DNA of 64,000 nt from Nemertoderma westbladi (GCA_032718475.1 JAUCBJ010007628.1:1-64000), one strand, 5' to 3'; shown: positions 47,439-59,507, counted from the first letter of the stretch. A program made the numbers and translations. The notes: a model not told the origin generated them from the letters alone.

Positions 47439-48048
47439 GTTAGCAATTGGTGCTCAGGAGAAGACATCCAGACCAGTAGGACGAACTTTTCAGATCGTCA
47501 GGAGAACACTTTAAGACTTATTTGAAGGATTTTAGCGCATTGTGTTTATTTTATATTTGGACTGATTTAATTTGGTGAAGGTTTATTATGTATATTTACA
47601 ATATATAAAGATTTATCGAAAGAGTTTGATTTATTTGTTTGATTTGTTTGATTTATTTGTTCTGATTTGTTTAATTTGTTTATCTTGATAACCGAAAGCC
47701 TTTTTTGTATTTTAGGCACTAAAGTTAATTCGTAAATTTGTATTTGTATGTACGATCGATTGTATTTACGCCGTATCTGCAATATTAAGTATGCAATGAT
47801 TAGATAGTGATTATATTTTATATTTTAGGCCCTACCAGTAAATTTAGAAATAGTTTGTAGATATTTTATATTTTGATTGGTGAAAACAGTCTTACTTACT
47901 GTTTTCATGGAGCGGTGATGAATTATTTCACTATAAGGTAGCATTTGTAGTTTAACTTTAACGTAAAAACTTTTGAAAATCCGACGTATTTTGATTAAAT
48001 TACAGTAATGTAATATGCCTATTCATATTTGTACACATAAAACCCTTA

Positions 48049-48130
48049 GGTACTCTCGTGGCGTAGTGGTCAGATGGTTAAGGCGTTGGTTACATTACGT
48101 AGGTTACGAGTTCGAATCCCAGTCGGGAAA
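48049..48130 (+). promoter_or_regulatory. tRNA-like pol III promoter in the 3' LTR
   Basis: Identical to that in the 5' LTR: A-box at 48059-48069, B-box at 48109-48119. In this position it could drive outward transcription. Confidence 0.6.
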
Positions 48131-48414
48131 TTTGTATTTTGGGGCCATTTATTTTCGTTTAGGTGCTAATTGGTAGGCCAATGAGAAGCGTACAACGTAG
48201 CGGATAATGAGCCAGGCCAATCATAGGGCATAAATTACCTTATTGCTCAAATGTGAGGCAGTGGAAAATTCTGTTAGGATTCCATGTCCCTGATTAGTGT
48301 AAGGGCCGGACTGCGTTGAACGATGAGCTGGGCCAATCATAGGGCACGACGTACTTCATTGCTCAATTGTGAAGCTGTGGAAAATTTTGTTTAGTTTCCA
48401 TGTGCAATTTCTAG

Positions 48415-48423
48415 TATAAAAGG
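48415..48423 (+). promoter_or_regulatory. TATA box of the 3' LTR
   Basis: TATAAAAGG at the position matching 34457 in the 5' LTR. Confidence 0.6.
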
Positions 48424-50207
48424 CCGGTTTGCCTTCGGTTATCATTCCTAATCGCTTCACTTCGTTATGATTTGTATATCGTTACTCTATCCTTTTATTC
48501 TTGTAAAATTAGTTTATTCGGTTTCTTGTTGAAACTTACTTTGATAAATCCTTTGTTAAAACTGTAAATATACTGCAATTTCCTGACATGTTTTCTTTTG
48601 GTCCGACTTCGGGACAGCCGAACACCAGGGAGATGGCAGCCTAGACCGTTAGGCCGTAAGCAACGCAGGGAAGGGATGTCCACAACACGCTAGCGCCCAC
48701 ATTGGATCGACCGCGCACCCCCTTTGCCCCTTCGAAATGCTCAACTTGCTATGCAGCGCCCGCTTTGTGAGAAAGGTAAGACTTTGTTCGACGCCCTTGC
48801 CCGCCGTAAGACCTATAGATCAGGGTAAGCGTGACACCGCACTGGACGCCGCAAATTTAGGATCAAATAATTATATCCAGACACCCCCCCCCTTCTTGTC
48901 AGTCCTACGAACCCCTGGGTTAACCTGTACTTCCTACAGGTGCGAACTATTGCCATTCGTCAGTACGCGAGTACACATTAGGCACGGACAGCATACGTTC
49001 CATAATTTAGTGATTCATAGCACTGACTGTTTGGTACCGGTTCGCTTTGAAGAACGTACATTAGTACCCCCCCCCCCCCCCCTGTCTGGAGTTAGCTATT
49101 TGATCAGGCAAGGAGTATTTCTGCTACCGGCACACTGCTTGGCCTAGGGAGGTTTATTAATATCCTACCGCGCCTTGCCACGTACTGATAGGTATTGCTG
49201 CTAACTACCGCAGCAACAAAATTCTAGAATTAAATTAGTATACCAGATCAGCTAACGTACGGTAGCGATTAACCCCTATTCTTATCTTACAACCAGAATC
49301 TGGTATTAGTGCCGATCACGGGTGTAGTTACTAACACTGTGGTTGCCCATTGGGTTGTGGATAGGAAGGAGAGAGCTTTGACGTCATTCGTGAGTATAAA
49401 GTTCTACAAACGCGACTAGTTTATTTTAGTAGCTAGCGCACGGTATCATTTTTAGTCAGAAAATCACTAAAACCTAGTAAAAGGAATTACCCGAAATTGT
49501 TTTATTTGTAACACACCCACACACACACGCCCTAAAACATATTGCCCTTAAAGTTCTACTAGCTATAGCGTACTATACATTACGTTAGGAGGAAATTATT
49601 TGTATTTGTACAATTAGGATCTGATTTGATTGCGGCAAGATAAGGAGTATTTCACTTTCGTTATTAAACTGTTGTTTGTCTGGACAACGGTATTGTTACA
49701 TTTAGGCTTGACCCTTTAGACTGATTTCGTACAGGGGAATCAGTTATTGTTACATTTAGGCACGACCCCTTTTCGACTGATTTAGGACTGTCAGTGTTGT
49801 TACGCTAGGTCTGTTAACCCACTAGCTCGTATATAAACCATATAAATCACACCGCGGCAAGTTACTGTATTTAGGACTGTCAGTGATAGTTAGGATTCGC
49901 TGCGCGGGGATTGTTTTCCCGTGAGTTCGGTCTGTTACGGTAACTGTACATCTGCCTCACCGGTTAGAGGACAGGTATCCTTCTGTCTAGTACGTAGGCA
50001 TTAGACCCGCTCACGTACATAGAATAGATACAAGGCTCTGTTCCTCGCCAGTAGTCGTTTGTGTACTATATCTGTTTGTTTAGATATCCTGGACTGGGAT
50101 TTGTTGTCAGATACTGTACAAGCCCGTATACATTACTAGAGTCTCATAGTAAGATACATCGTTACTAGGATCTGGTAAGCGGTATACTACTGGACCCTTA
50201 CAAAAAG

Positions 50208-51084
50208 CGCAGTTTAATCTTGAATAATCTACAATGCGTTTCAACTCAATTCTTTAATTCTCATCACACACCAGGTTGATTTACACTAAAATTATTATAT
50301 TATTATACGACTGGCATGTCTGCTAATATTATAAGGTGGGGGGGGGGGGGGGGGGGGGTGTAATAAATTTGGAACTCCATTCTCAAACAATATTCAACGA
50401 GACACCATGGTATATTCAGACTTAGCACGACAAAGCTACATAGAGCTGGCGGAGAAATTATTTGGGTTGGAGTGTGGGGGGGGGGGAGAGAAACAAAACA
50501 CAGTGGTGACACTATCCTCCCTGGGCGTTCACATTTTTTGGATACGCAAACAGTAAATGTCTTTCTAACATTTTGGGATAATTAATTCATAAATTATTTA
50601 TCACAACTTACTCCTACATATAGACCAGAGCATGATTTATTATCAAAGTCAACTTATTATTAAGTTAAATTATCAAAGTATAAACAGTCGGCCGAGGCCA
50701 GAGGAGACCCGAAGGCTCCTCTTTCGTTAGCTGCTACCCGAGGGCAGGGGTGGATGCTACCCGAAGATATGGGTGGGCGCTACTCCAATCTGCTACCCGA
50801 GGGTAGGGGTGGGCGCTACTTGTATTCCTTGTTTTGCTCCCAGTTATTTAACTGGTACTCATGATATATTATATCGTATCTTATTCCTACGTACAGACCA
50901 GAGCTTGTTTTAACTGAATTCGGAATTGTTTTAACTGAACCGAATATTTTAACATAATTTTAATATTTGAATTTATTTATTTATTATTTGAATATTTAAA
51001 TTTGGATCAACATTATTATAAATGTCGGGAAACATTTCCTGTTCCCTGTGTTGTCTCTTTGCTTCCATACCAATACACACCATG
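50208..51084. other. Sequence right of the BEL element, with G-runs and a short repeat
   Basis: Contains two G homopolymers (about 50337-50358 and 50475-50486). It also has three copies of GCTACCCGAGGG(C/T)AGGGGTGG or close variants at 50732-50815. No gene is recognised. Confidence 0.55.
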
Positions 51085-51360
51085 ACCCGTAATATAGTGT
51101 CATTTTCTGATGACACGGACCCCCCCCCCCCAAATTTTTCTACAAATCCCTAACCTGTAACAAAAACTATCTAGTATAAAAAATTTTTTTTGGGGGGGGG
51201 TGGGGGGTGGGGGGTGTGCACAAAACACACTTAGTACCTTCTTCACATTAGTCGTAATTTTTTCATATCATCAGAAAGCTTGCGTTGCAAGGATTCAAAT
51301 TAAATATGTAACAATATCTGAATTTCGTTTAGAAACAGCTGAGATATATAGGCGAGTCAA
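51085..51360 (+). mobile_element. MITE-like element, copy A
   Basis: CCCGTAATATAGTGTCATTT, the rest of a GTGTCA...TGACAC hairpin and a C-run are followed by about 230 bp that match, inverted, the stretch at 56885-57228 (for example AATATGTAACAATATCTGA and GTTGCAAGGATTC). A second mixed G-run occurs inside (51192-51213). No transposase; boundaries are approximate. Confidence 0.6.
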
Positions 51361-51761
51361 TCTAGCCGAAAAAGGGGGTCAACCCATAACAAATTCGCAA
51401 TTCATCCAAACCAATTTATTTTTATTCTACATTACCTTGTTAATACCCCCAAAAAAGTCTATAAAAATATATTATGCGGATCACCTTCAATTTCCTGTTT
51501 CTTTCCTTAGCAACATGGATTGTACATAGCAACAAGGGGTCTATTAGTGGGATTTTCTCCAAATTTGGTACAGACAAACTTTACTCTAATGACTATCGAT
51601 TGACAGAAGTATGCACTTTTATATAGTTACCAATTTAGTTTCCAGAGCAACGGAATTTTGTCTAATAATTAATCCATTTTTAATACCAATTTTGCTGGTA
51701 CAATATAAGGACCTTATTTACACAACTTCTCTACTAAACGGGTGGATGTAACCTCGCCCGT

Positions 51762-53146
51762 CGGAATTATCGACCTCAAAAACCCTTATCCCCAAAAAAT
51801 TTATTCGTTATATGATAAACTATTGTGGTTTTCAAACTAAAACAAATAAATAAATTACACCTAAAATCAATAGAGCAATCACAATTTAATTTATGTGAAA
51901 AATCTTCACTAACATTAATGGAAACTATGAAATTTCCTTGCAGTGGAACAGTTTCCTTAATATAACGTGAAGTTTGATCAATGTTTAAGTAATTCGATTT
52001 TTTTATGTTGACTGAAAGGTTCAAGTTTGATAGAAATTCAGAGGCTAACTGTAACATATCGTTTAAATCTGATTTTATATTAGCTACGAGAACAATGTCA
52101 TCAGCATACGTTATAATGCAGAATGATAAGTCATTGAGTAGGAGTCCCTAGGCCGCTGTCAATTAGAGAATTTACCATTTCAGCAATGTAGAAGTTAAAT
52201 AGCAGTGAACTTCACACTCCTCCCTGGTGGACGCCCTGTTCTAGTGAGATTTCTTCCTGATATATATATATATGTCCCATTACGCATGTATGCAACAGAG
52301 TTCAGGTAGTATGATTTTATTGCAGAAACAATTCTTCGGTTTACATCTGATGAATATAGCTTTGAAAAGAGCTGGTTATATGAGACTTTATCAAAGGCTG
52401 AAGTGAGGTCTAAACAAACTGTGTGCACCTGGGAATGCTGTTGATTAAAGAGTTTAATAAGATTAGCTGTTGTTATGTATGCTGTCTCCGAGTTTACCTT
52501 AGTTTTGTAACCAAGTTGTAGGTCGTTCGTTTGTAGGCATTCTAATTCCTTAAGTATTGTAGTTTCCCATAATTTGGCAATGACATTGAGTATGGTGATG
52601 CCTCTAAAGCGCATGTTTTCCAAAATGTTGTTACCTTTCATTGGTTTAGGAACAGTGATTAAGAGGCTTTGGGATAGAATCGAGGGACAGTTTCCTGATT
52701 TGTTGATGGAGTTAAACATGTCAGCTATGAATGTACATAAATTGTGAGATAAGCCATGGTAAAGATTTTTTGCTTTCATGTTGAGTATGTCAGTTGACTT
52801 ACCATGATTTAGGAGTGTTATATTGTGATTGATATGCGATGAGGTAACAACTGTTGGGTAAGGTGATCTGCACGGACAGTGATGGTATCATTACAATGTT
52901 CATCTTGTACATCTGATTTGAAAGTTGTAATGTAGTCTTTATGTAGTTTGTCCGCATTTGTATCAGATAGCTGTTATTTTTGTTTATGTGGTTTTACTAA
53001 TCTCCAGAATTTTTTTGGATCTTTTATTGAGTTGGCAATTTCTTTAACATGAAGTTGGTAGGATATTTCTGATGCTTTTTTGCTTTTTTCTAAAGTCTCC
53101 TGAGTGTTAAAGTCACTTCCACTTTTTAACCACTCTTTTTCATTAG
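51762..53146 (-). pseudogene. LINE, RT part (minus strand)
   Basis: Read right to left: the linker between endonuclease and RT (EKEWLKSGSDFN ... DPKKFWRLVKP), then RT motifs LLITVPKPMKGN and FRGITILNVIAKLWE. Next come CLDLTSAFDKVSY (catalytic Asp) and a degenerate stretch where the PQG motif should be (RTGRPPGRSVKF). Last are YADDIVLVAN near 52110 and the thumb (LNLSVNIKKSNYL). Frame breaks near 52195 and 52980 show that it is not functional. It continues upstream, beyond the foldback insertion, in the endonuclease part. Confidence 0.8.
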
Positions 53147-55004
53147 GGCAACGATTTTGAACAATTCTTTGCGTTTTTCGCGATCTTCGCAAATGTCGCG
53201 ATCTTCGCGATATTTTGTGTTTAACAATACTATAGGTGGAGCTTCGCAAACGTCCCGATCTTTGCGAATGTTCTAGAATATTTTTTTTTTTAATGAAAGA
53301 AAACCTATTAATAACAAATATTATAGTTTTATATTAAAATATTTATGTTCTAGAACAAAATATATTAGTTCTAGAGAAAAAAGTATTTTTAAATAAATCG
53401 CCAATATTTTCTAGAATATCTTCAAAATTTTTACAAAGATTGCGAAAAACGCGCAATTTCGCAAAAGTCGCGATTTTTGTTAAATACAGTATCAGAATCT
53501 ATCTTAATATTATTTAACAATGCTATAGGCGGGGTTTCGCAAACATTTCCAAATTTCTGGAAGGCCTACACCAATACATGGAATTCTAGAATATTATTTT
53601 ACACCATATATTAATATATATATAGATATATAACATTCCAGAATTCGGTGAACAATACTAATATATAAATTTTGCACTACAGTCCTTTCCTTATACTGTA
53701 TTTAAAACAATTATGAATTGTATACTAATAAGGCCAGCAACAATAATTTGCTGTATCCATGAATATCTATATTCTAGAAGAGAACACAAATAAACTATGC
53801 ATATTTTATAAAGATACGATACGATACGGATACAGTTTCGTGTAGTTTAGCTACGAGTTCAGTACTGGTGATATTTCGAATATATTTCATAGCTAAGTGA
53901 AAGAACAGTGTTCCAGTACTGCTATGACAAACATTTGGTTTTGTGTCATAAAATTTCAATGAAAGTTCTACTTCTATTTTTTCGGTAAGCAAATTTAGCA
54001 AAAGTTTGGAACTACGCATAAAAATTTCGCATCTGATGATCCACCTATAGAAATAGTATACACAACATTCGCGAAGATCGCGACGTTCGCGAAGCTCTCC
54101 ACCTATAGTGTGTCGTATTGCTGAAAGGAATGTCGGGTTCGCCTAGGTTTTGTGGAACTTCGCAAACGTCGCGATCTTTGCGAAATTTTGTGTTTAACAA
54201 TACAGTGGATATATATTATTAGTTCTAGAGAAAAAAAAATATTTTTAAATAAAATAGCTAACATGTTCTATACACTATTAGTATTAGTATTGTTCACAGA
54301 ATTCTAGAATGTTACATATATACAGACAGATGGTATAAAATTGTATTCTAGAAGTCCATGTATTTGTGTAGGCTTTCCAGAAATTTTGCTATTTTTGTGT
54401 CGATGTACCTATAATGGTATTAATACATAATATTATTAAAGGTTGATAAATTTTTTTATTGAAGCTCCACCTATAGTATTGGTAAACACAAAATATCGTG
54501 AAGATCGCGATGTTCGCGTAGCTCCACCTATAGTATTTGTAAACACAAACTATCGTGAAGATCGCGACGTTTGCGAAGCTCCACCTATAGTATTGTTAAA
54601 CACAGAATATCACGAAGATCGCAACGTTTGCGAAGCTCCACCTATAGTATTGTTAAACACAGAATATCACGAAGATCGCAATGTTTGCGAAGCTCCACCT
54701 ATAGTATTGTTAAACACAGAATATCACGAAGATCGCGACGTTTGCGAAGCTCCACCTATAGTATTGTTAAACACAAAATATTGTGAAGATCGCGACGTTT
54801 GCGAAGCTCCACCTATAGTATTGTTAAACACAAAATATTGTGAAGATCGCGACGTTTGCGAAGCTCCACCTATAGTATTGTTAAACACAGAATATCACGA
54901 AGATCGCGACGTTTGCGAAATTTCGTGATTTTCGCAATCTTCGCAATAATCGCGATGTTTGCAAAGATCGGGAAAATTGTGAAGAAATTTTCAAAATCGT
55001 TGCC
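53147..55004. mobile_element. Foldback element with 57-bp subterminal tandem repeats
   Basis: GGCAACGATTTTGAA at 53147 is mirrored by TTCAAAATCGTTGCC ending at 55004. Inside, both ends carry repeats of GCGAAGATCGCGACGTTTGCG and CTCCACCTATAGTATTGTTA in opposite orientation: about two on the left (53160-53275) and about nine on the right (54460-54925, exact period 57 bp). Further in, 53545-53665 is an inverted match of 54285-54400 (for example CAATACATGGA(A/C)TTCTAGAAT). The element lies inside the LINE, splitting its linker coding region. The 161-codon frame at 54443-54928 is only the 57-bp repeat (19 codons). No transposase. Confidence 0.8.
54465..54925 (+). repeat. 57-bp tandem repeat, right arm of the foldback element
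   Basis: Eight to nine units of GAAGCTCCACCTATAGTATT, GTTAAACACAGAATATCACG, AAGATCGCGACGTTTGC. Each contains the near-palindrome CGCGA...TCGCG type motif GAAGATCGCGACGTTTGCGA. Confidence 0.92.
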
Positions 55005-56730
55005 TCTTCTAACTTCTCCTGAAACTCCTCTTTTATTGCCTTTATTAAGGGAATAATTAATTTGTTGTGGTCTGGATCTGAGTTGTTTCTCGATTGCCCT
55101 TTCTTCTTTTGTCGTGGGTAACTATTGGGAATAAATTTCTCTGAAGCTTCTATAATGGTTTCGGTTAGGTGTGCAAGTCTTTCGGAAATGTGTTGAGCAG
55201 AGTCTTGTTTAGCATCAGGTGTAATGATGGGCTTCCAGATGAGACGCAATGGAATCCTTATATTTTTGAATTTGGTCCTGGGATGCCTTGCTGAAATTAA
55301 AGCAAGGTATGTTTCTTTTGTGATTTTTACTTCTTTCTTCTAATTGGGGGAGTGATGGGGGAAAGGTAAATTCGGAAATGACAGGGACATGATCGGACAT
55401 ATTACTGTCCTCATGCTCCAGTACCTTGGCAGAAAGTAAATGCTTATTTAGTGAGTCTGTTATGATATGATCGATGTAGCTTTCTCGTATTACTTCACCT
55501 GTAGCTGATTTGGACCAGTAAGTACATTGTGGGCCTGTTCCTTTGTTTGTCATATCGGTGACAAACATGTTATAGACATCTAGAATAGAACCATATTGTT
55601 GAAGATGGTACCGAATTCAGAAGGGTATTGTGAACCTCGAAGGTAATAATCCTTGCCTGAAATAGAACCGTTAATGTTGCCAGCCAAAATAGTTCTAAAA
55701 CCCATACTGTCAGCTTCTTCTATAAGCAGGGTTATCTTTGATAGTGTCTCAATATAATCTGATTTATTGCATGGCATTTTGGAGTCAGAAGGCATATATG
55801 TCCCAATAACGATGAGTTACTGTTCAAATAAGCCAGATATAAATTTTGCTAAGATTCTGTCACTTTGAACATTAACTGCTGTACAGTTAAGGTTGTCCTT
55901 TATGAGGAGTGCAACACCCCCCCTCACCCGGAATCTTGGTTTTTTAATCATCATATTAGCAGATACTGTGTGAACCAAACACTTTTATAGCCAGGAATCG
56001 TGTTATTTTTCTTCAAATGAAACTCTGCCTGATGTGGAGCCATCCAGTGTTCTTGCAATATTAGCATATCAGGTTTATATTCATTTCTAAAGTCATTAAT
56101 GTATTTTCAATTTCTAATATAGCCTTTACAATTATAAGTTGCAATTAAAAGTGTTTATGATTGTTGTGCAACAAGGACTTACTATGGTGTTGTGTTGGTT
56201 ATGATAGATGTAGTCGGAGTTTATTTTTGATTCTCGATCGGTGAGGGATTTAAAAAGGCCAGCATTGGTTTGTGTATTGGGCCTCTCTGTGGTGATGATC
56301 ACGATTGGGGTTATAGTTACCCATATGAGAATTGGTATGGTATCTTTGGGTTGTTTTCGTGTTGTAAAACGCTACTCTTTCTTGTCTGTGTTGGTAGTGG
56401 GGGCGCAAATATGATGGAAGTCATTCTCTGACCTGGGGATCTATTCCGGGCCAAATGGCAAGTTGCAGGTAGGTTCTCATGTCTGATTTTTCTATAGTTA
56501 TGTTGGTTTCCTTTAGTCTGCCAGAAATCCTCCTAACCCAAACGTGGACTGGATGTGATCCTGTTTATTTATGGCACAGCTGGGCAAGTGATATAGATGA
56601 AGTGTTAATTGGAAGACCCGTGACCATAATTGTCCGTGTTGGTACGTGTGCTTCATTGAGGTTGCTGCTTGATGATGCTGATGGTCTTATCGGTATATAT
56701 GCTTTACCGGAGGTATAACTTGTTTTTTGT
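55005..56730 (-). pseudogene. LINE, ORF1 remnant and AP endonuclease (minus strand)
   Basis: On the minus strand, from about 56730: an ORF1-like C-terminus (MVTGLPI ... SDMRTYLQLAIWPG). The endonuclease follows from about 56150: LIATYNCKGYI, MLILQEHWMAP, the GxxN-type motif AGNINGS near 55680, ESYIDHII near 55480 and SDHVPVISEF near 55390, which are the catalytic regions of an APE-type endonuclease. A linker then reaches the foldback insertion. Internal stops and frame changes mark it as dead. Together with 51762-53146 it forms one LINE of about 3.1 kb without the insertion. Confidence 0.78.
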
Positions 56731-56884
56731 TTAAGTATGAATAGCTACGCAATAGATTTATTGGATAGGAATACCGCTGTTGCCAACCAACTCATAAAAT
56801 AAATAACACATTCTAGAATTGTGTGTATTTATTAAATAGAATATATGGCCTACAACGAATGATCGTTCTTGCAATCTTAGAACG

Positions 56885-57228
56885 CCTAATCTCAGGTGTT
56901 TCTCAACGAAAGTCAGATATTGTTACATATTTCGAATCCTTGCAACTCAAGCTTTTTAATGATATGTAAAAAATTACGACTAAAGTGAAGAATGGCCACG
57001 ATACGGATGGTACGATTTCCCAATAGACACTTTTTTATAACGCTTATAAAAAAAATTTAAGACAAAACCTAAATTTCCAGCTTCATGGGGTCAACCACGG
57101 TGAGTGGAACTAGTTGGGATTACAATTTCAAGTAATATGATAAAGATTTGTAGAAAAATCTGGGGGGGGGGGGTCCGTGTCATGAGAAAATGACACTATA
57201 TTACGGGACATATATATATTACGGGTGT
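56885..57228 (-). mobile_element. MITE-like element, copy B (inverted relative to copy A)
   Basis: The reverse complement matches 51085-51360, including the hairpin TGTCATGAGAAAATGACA and the G-run at 57159-57171. The two copies flank the LINE in opposite orientation. Confidence 0.6.
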
Positions 57229-57881
57229 AGTAAAGTGGAAATCATTGATTGATTGAACATGGGATCACTGTCCATTGGAGAGACAACTCAGTGGGACTTG
57301 ATAAATAAATGTTATAATGATGTCTACAGCACATCCTCATTTAACACTAGACATAATTCCTCAAGATTATCAACATTATAAGTGAGCCATCTATATACAG
57401 CGGTTATGCCTGCATACCACAGTGATTCTAGATTTATTTATTTATAATTCATAATTTTCATTACATCTCGGAGGTATTCTATTTTCATTGTGAACCGGGT
57501 TTAAGTGACTGATCTATGTTTACCTACCCCAGTTTACTCCGTATTAGTACGGTTTTAATTCCCCCCACCCCCCCCCCCCCCCCCCCCCCCCACCCCCCTG
57601 ACGATTATAACTGATGGTGTTTACTTTTAATGATGTGTACTTATGCGTATTTTTAATGATGTGTACTTATGTGTACTTTTAATGTTTCTGTGTACTCTAA
57701 TTTTAATATCATTTTAGATGATTAAAGCAAATGAAATAACATGAATAAAGCTTCACGTTTGATGCTTAATCTTTTAATGTCATATAATTTATGTTATTAT
57801 ATTTTAACATTAAGTAGTATTGTAGCTCTTCTCACACGCAATATTTTATATAGTTTATGTCGATTATAAAAATAATTTCAG
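57229..57881. other. AT-rich sequence with long poly(C) run
   Basis: A C-homopolymer tract, nearly pure, lies at 57561-57598. An imperfect TTTTAATGATGTGTACTTATG repeat lies at 57626-57690. It ends with acceptor AATAATTTCAG for the next exon. Confidence 0.6.
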
Positions 57882-57970
57882 GTTTGTTGGCAATCAGAGG
57901 GGGACTAGCATGGTCTTCGACAGATGTGTAGTTTACAGGGGTCAGCAACAGATTTCCGAAGTAACCAATT
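57882..57970 (+). CDS. Cys-rich gene exon a
   Basis: An 89-bp exon (phase 2-1) between TAATTTCAG and GTAAGT. It is open only in the frame giving FVGNQRGTSMVFDRCVVYRG and then QQQISEVTN, so it is the likely middle of a Cys-rich module. It joins in phase to the exon at 59508. Earlier exons are not found; the exon at 28257 ends in another phase and is probably a separate gene. Confidence 0.5.
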
Positions 57971-58273
57971 GTAAGTTAGTACCTATAATTCTCATAACCT
58001 ATTTACGAGCGCTTGAAAACATGTAACAATCAAATTGAAAGGAAATTTAAATATTTGAATACATATTAATATACAGTATAATATACGAATACAAAATATA
58101 TTACTGTCCGTGTAGTGTATATAATATTTTGTTAATAATTGTGTTACCTTATGTTTTGGCCTAAATGGGCAGTGATTACTTGGCAGCTTACGAAATATAT
58201 GTAATTCTCTAAAATATACATGCAGGAAATCCATTCTGAATTATTTTACTAATTAACTGAGTACATATTATAT

Positions 58274-59416
58274 TTACATCCAAAATCGTATGTTCAGCAT
58301 ACTTTCATTATATGGGATTCCTGATGAAATTATTGCAGCAATCAGATCAGTATACGATGGTTCGACAACATTTGTGTCTACTGTTGACGGTGACACAGAA
58401 CCATTTGAAGTGTTATGGGGCGTCCTCCAGGGAGACACACTTGCACCATTCTTGTTCATAATTGTTGTTGACTATGTTCTACGCATGTCCTTAGATCATC
58501 ATAATGGTGATGGGGTGATGATAACTCCACCTACTGGCTCCAGAAGTCGAGGAAATCCTGCCAAGTACCTAACTGATCTAGACTTTGCTGATGACTTAGG
58601 AGTACTCTCAGAATCACTAGAGGGAGCCCAACGGCTCCTCAGCTCATTAGAACATGCTGCTTCTAGTGTTGGTCTTTTTATTAACTCCAGAAAGACCAAA
58701 ATTTTGACAGTTAACTTTGAAAGTCCTCAGCAAGTCTCTGATCGGATGAGCATAAGCTCAAAATATGGTATGCTTGAGCATGTGGATGACTTCTGTTACC
58801 TGGGATCATGGATCCGGAAATCAGGTGAGGACCTTCGAATACGTAAGGGAAAGGCATGGGCAGCCTTGAATAGGCTTTCCAGGATTTGGAAGTCACCGAG
58901 AATTAATCGGAAACTTAAGGTCCGGTTATTTAGAGCAGCAGTAGTTCCAGTACTCCTCTATGGGAGTCCATGCTGGGCTCTAACTGCTGAGGACACCAAA
59001 TCTCTGGACGGCACATTCACAAGAATGCTACGCCGGGTTCATTGTGTCAAGTTCAATGCACACATCTCCAACCAGACACTATATAACATTGGAGGTGTCT
59101 CATTCGGTTCCCCCAAGCTTGACACTAGAACAAAATCGCCTCCGCTTTGCAGGACATTGCTTTCGCCGTGAGGACCAGCCAGTGCATAATCTTGTACTTT
59201 GGCAGCCTCATGGAGTGAATAAGCATGGTGGACAGCCCATGACTTTCTTGAGACGCATCTTAAAGGACACTGGCCTTGAAGATGCGGATGATCTAGCAAA
59301 TGTCATGGGTGATAAGGAGTTGTAGCGGTGCAATTTTGTCGATAAGCCGGCACAGCATTCTTAAAAATGCAGCTGCAATGCAGCATGCCGATCCTAGTAG
59401 TAGTAGTAGTAGTAGT
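58274..59416 (+). mobile_element. RTE-like LINE fragment, copy 2, ends in (TAG)n
   Basis: 5'-truncated RT with WGVLQGDTLAPFLF, LTDLDFADDLGVLS, YLGSWIRKSG, YGSPCWALTAED and the C-terminal RLRFAGHCFRRED and LVLWQPHG. A one-base frame change near 59110 separates 58290-59171 from 59044-59325, and there is an in-frame TAG near 59323. It ends with CCGATCC and (TAG)7 at 59397-59416. It lies in the intron of the Cys-rich gene and is closely related to the inverted copy at 63178-64000. Confidence 0.88.
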
Positions 59417-59507
59417 ACATCCAAACAGTATCATGTATAGTTTATGTTTTTATCTTCAATAGTTTAATTTAATATAAAGCAACGACTTGACCTATTTCCC
59501 TTCATAG

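Larger units (their letters stand above)
46114..47915 (+). other. BEL region between pol and the 3' LTR
   Basis: 1.8 kb without recognised domains. It contains two 20-mer copies, a possible intron (GGTGAGT near 46607 to TTCCTCTAG near 46807), open frames 46795-47076 and 46892-47443 without homology, and AT-rich repeats of GATATTATATT(T/C) (47281-47392) and TGATTTATTTGTT (47627-47683). The position is where some BEL elements carry env-like or extra frames, but I see no signal peptide or transmembrane pattern to support env. GGAGCGG just before the LTR is a weak polypurine tract. Confidence 0.6.
33958..50202 (+). mobile_element. Essentially complete BEL/Pao LTR retrotransposon, recently inserted
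   Basis: Two 2287-bp direct repeats (33958-36244 and 47916-50202), each starting TGATGAATT and ending CCCTTACA, flank a gag-pol region. A perfect 5-bp target duplication AAAAG lies at 33953-33957 and 50203-50207. Pol order is protease, RT, RNase H, integrase, and integrase is followed by a DUF5641-like C-terminus, as in BEL/Pao. The LTRs match throughout what I compared except for one substitution (G at 35780, A at 49738) and length changes in two C-runs (13 to 9 and 12 to 16) that cancel out. One in-frame TAG interrupts pol. At 16.2 kb with 2.3-kb LTRs it is unusually large for the superfamily. Confidence 0.95.
47916..50202 (+). repeat. 3' LTR of the BEL element
   Basis: 2287 bp, collinear with the 5' LTR at an offset of 13958. 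One substitution was noticed (A at 49738), and the C-runs differ in length. It is followed by the AAAAG target copy (50203-50207). Confidence 0.95.

Noticed and set aside
46795-47443. Envelope gene of the BEL element
   Set aside because: No signal peptide, transmembrane segment or recognisable env motif; kept only as a low-interest frame.
54443-54928. 161-codon frame
   Set aside because: It is only the 57-bp foldback repeat read through (19-codon period).
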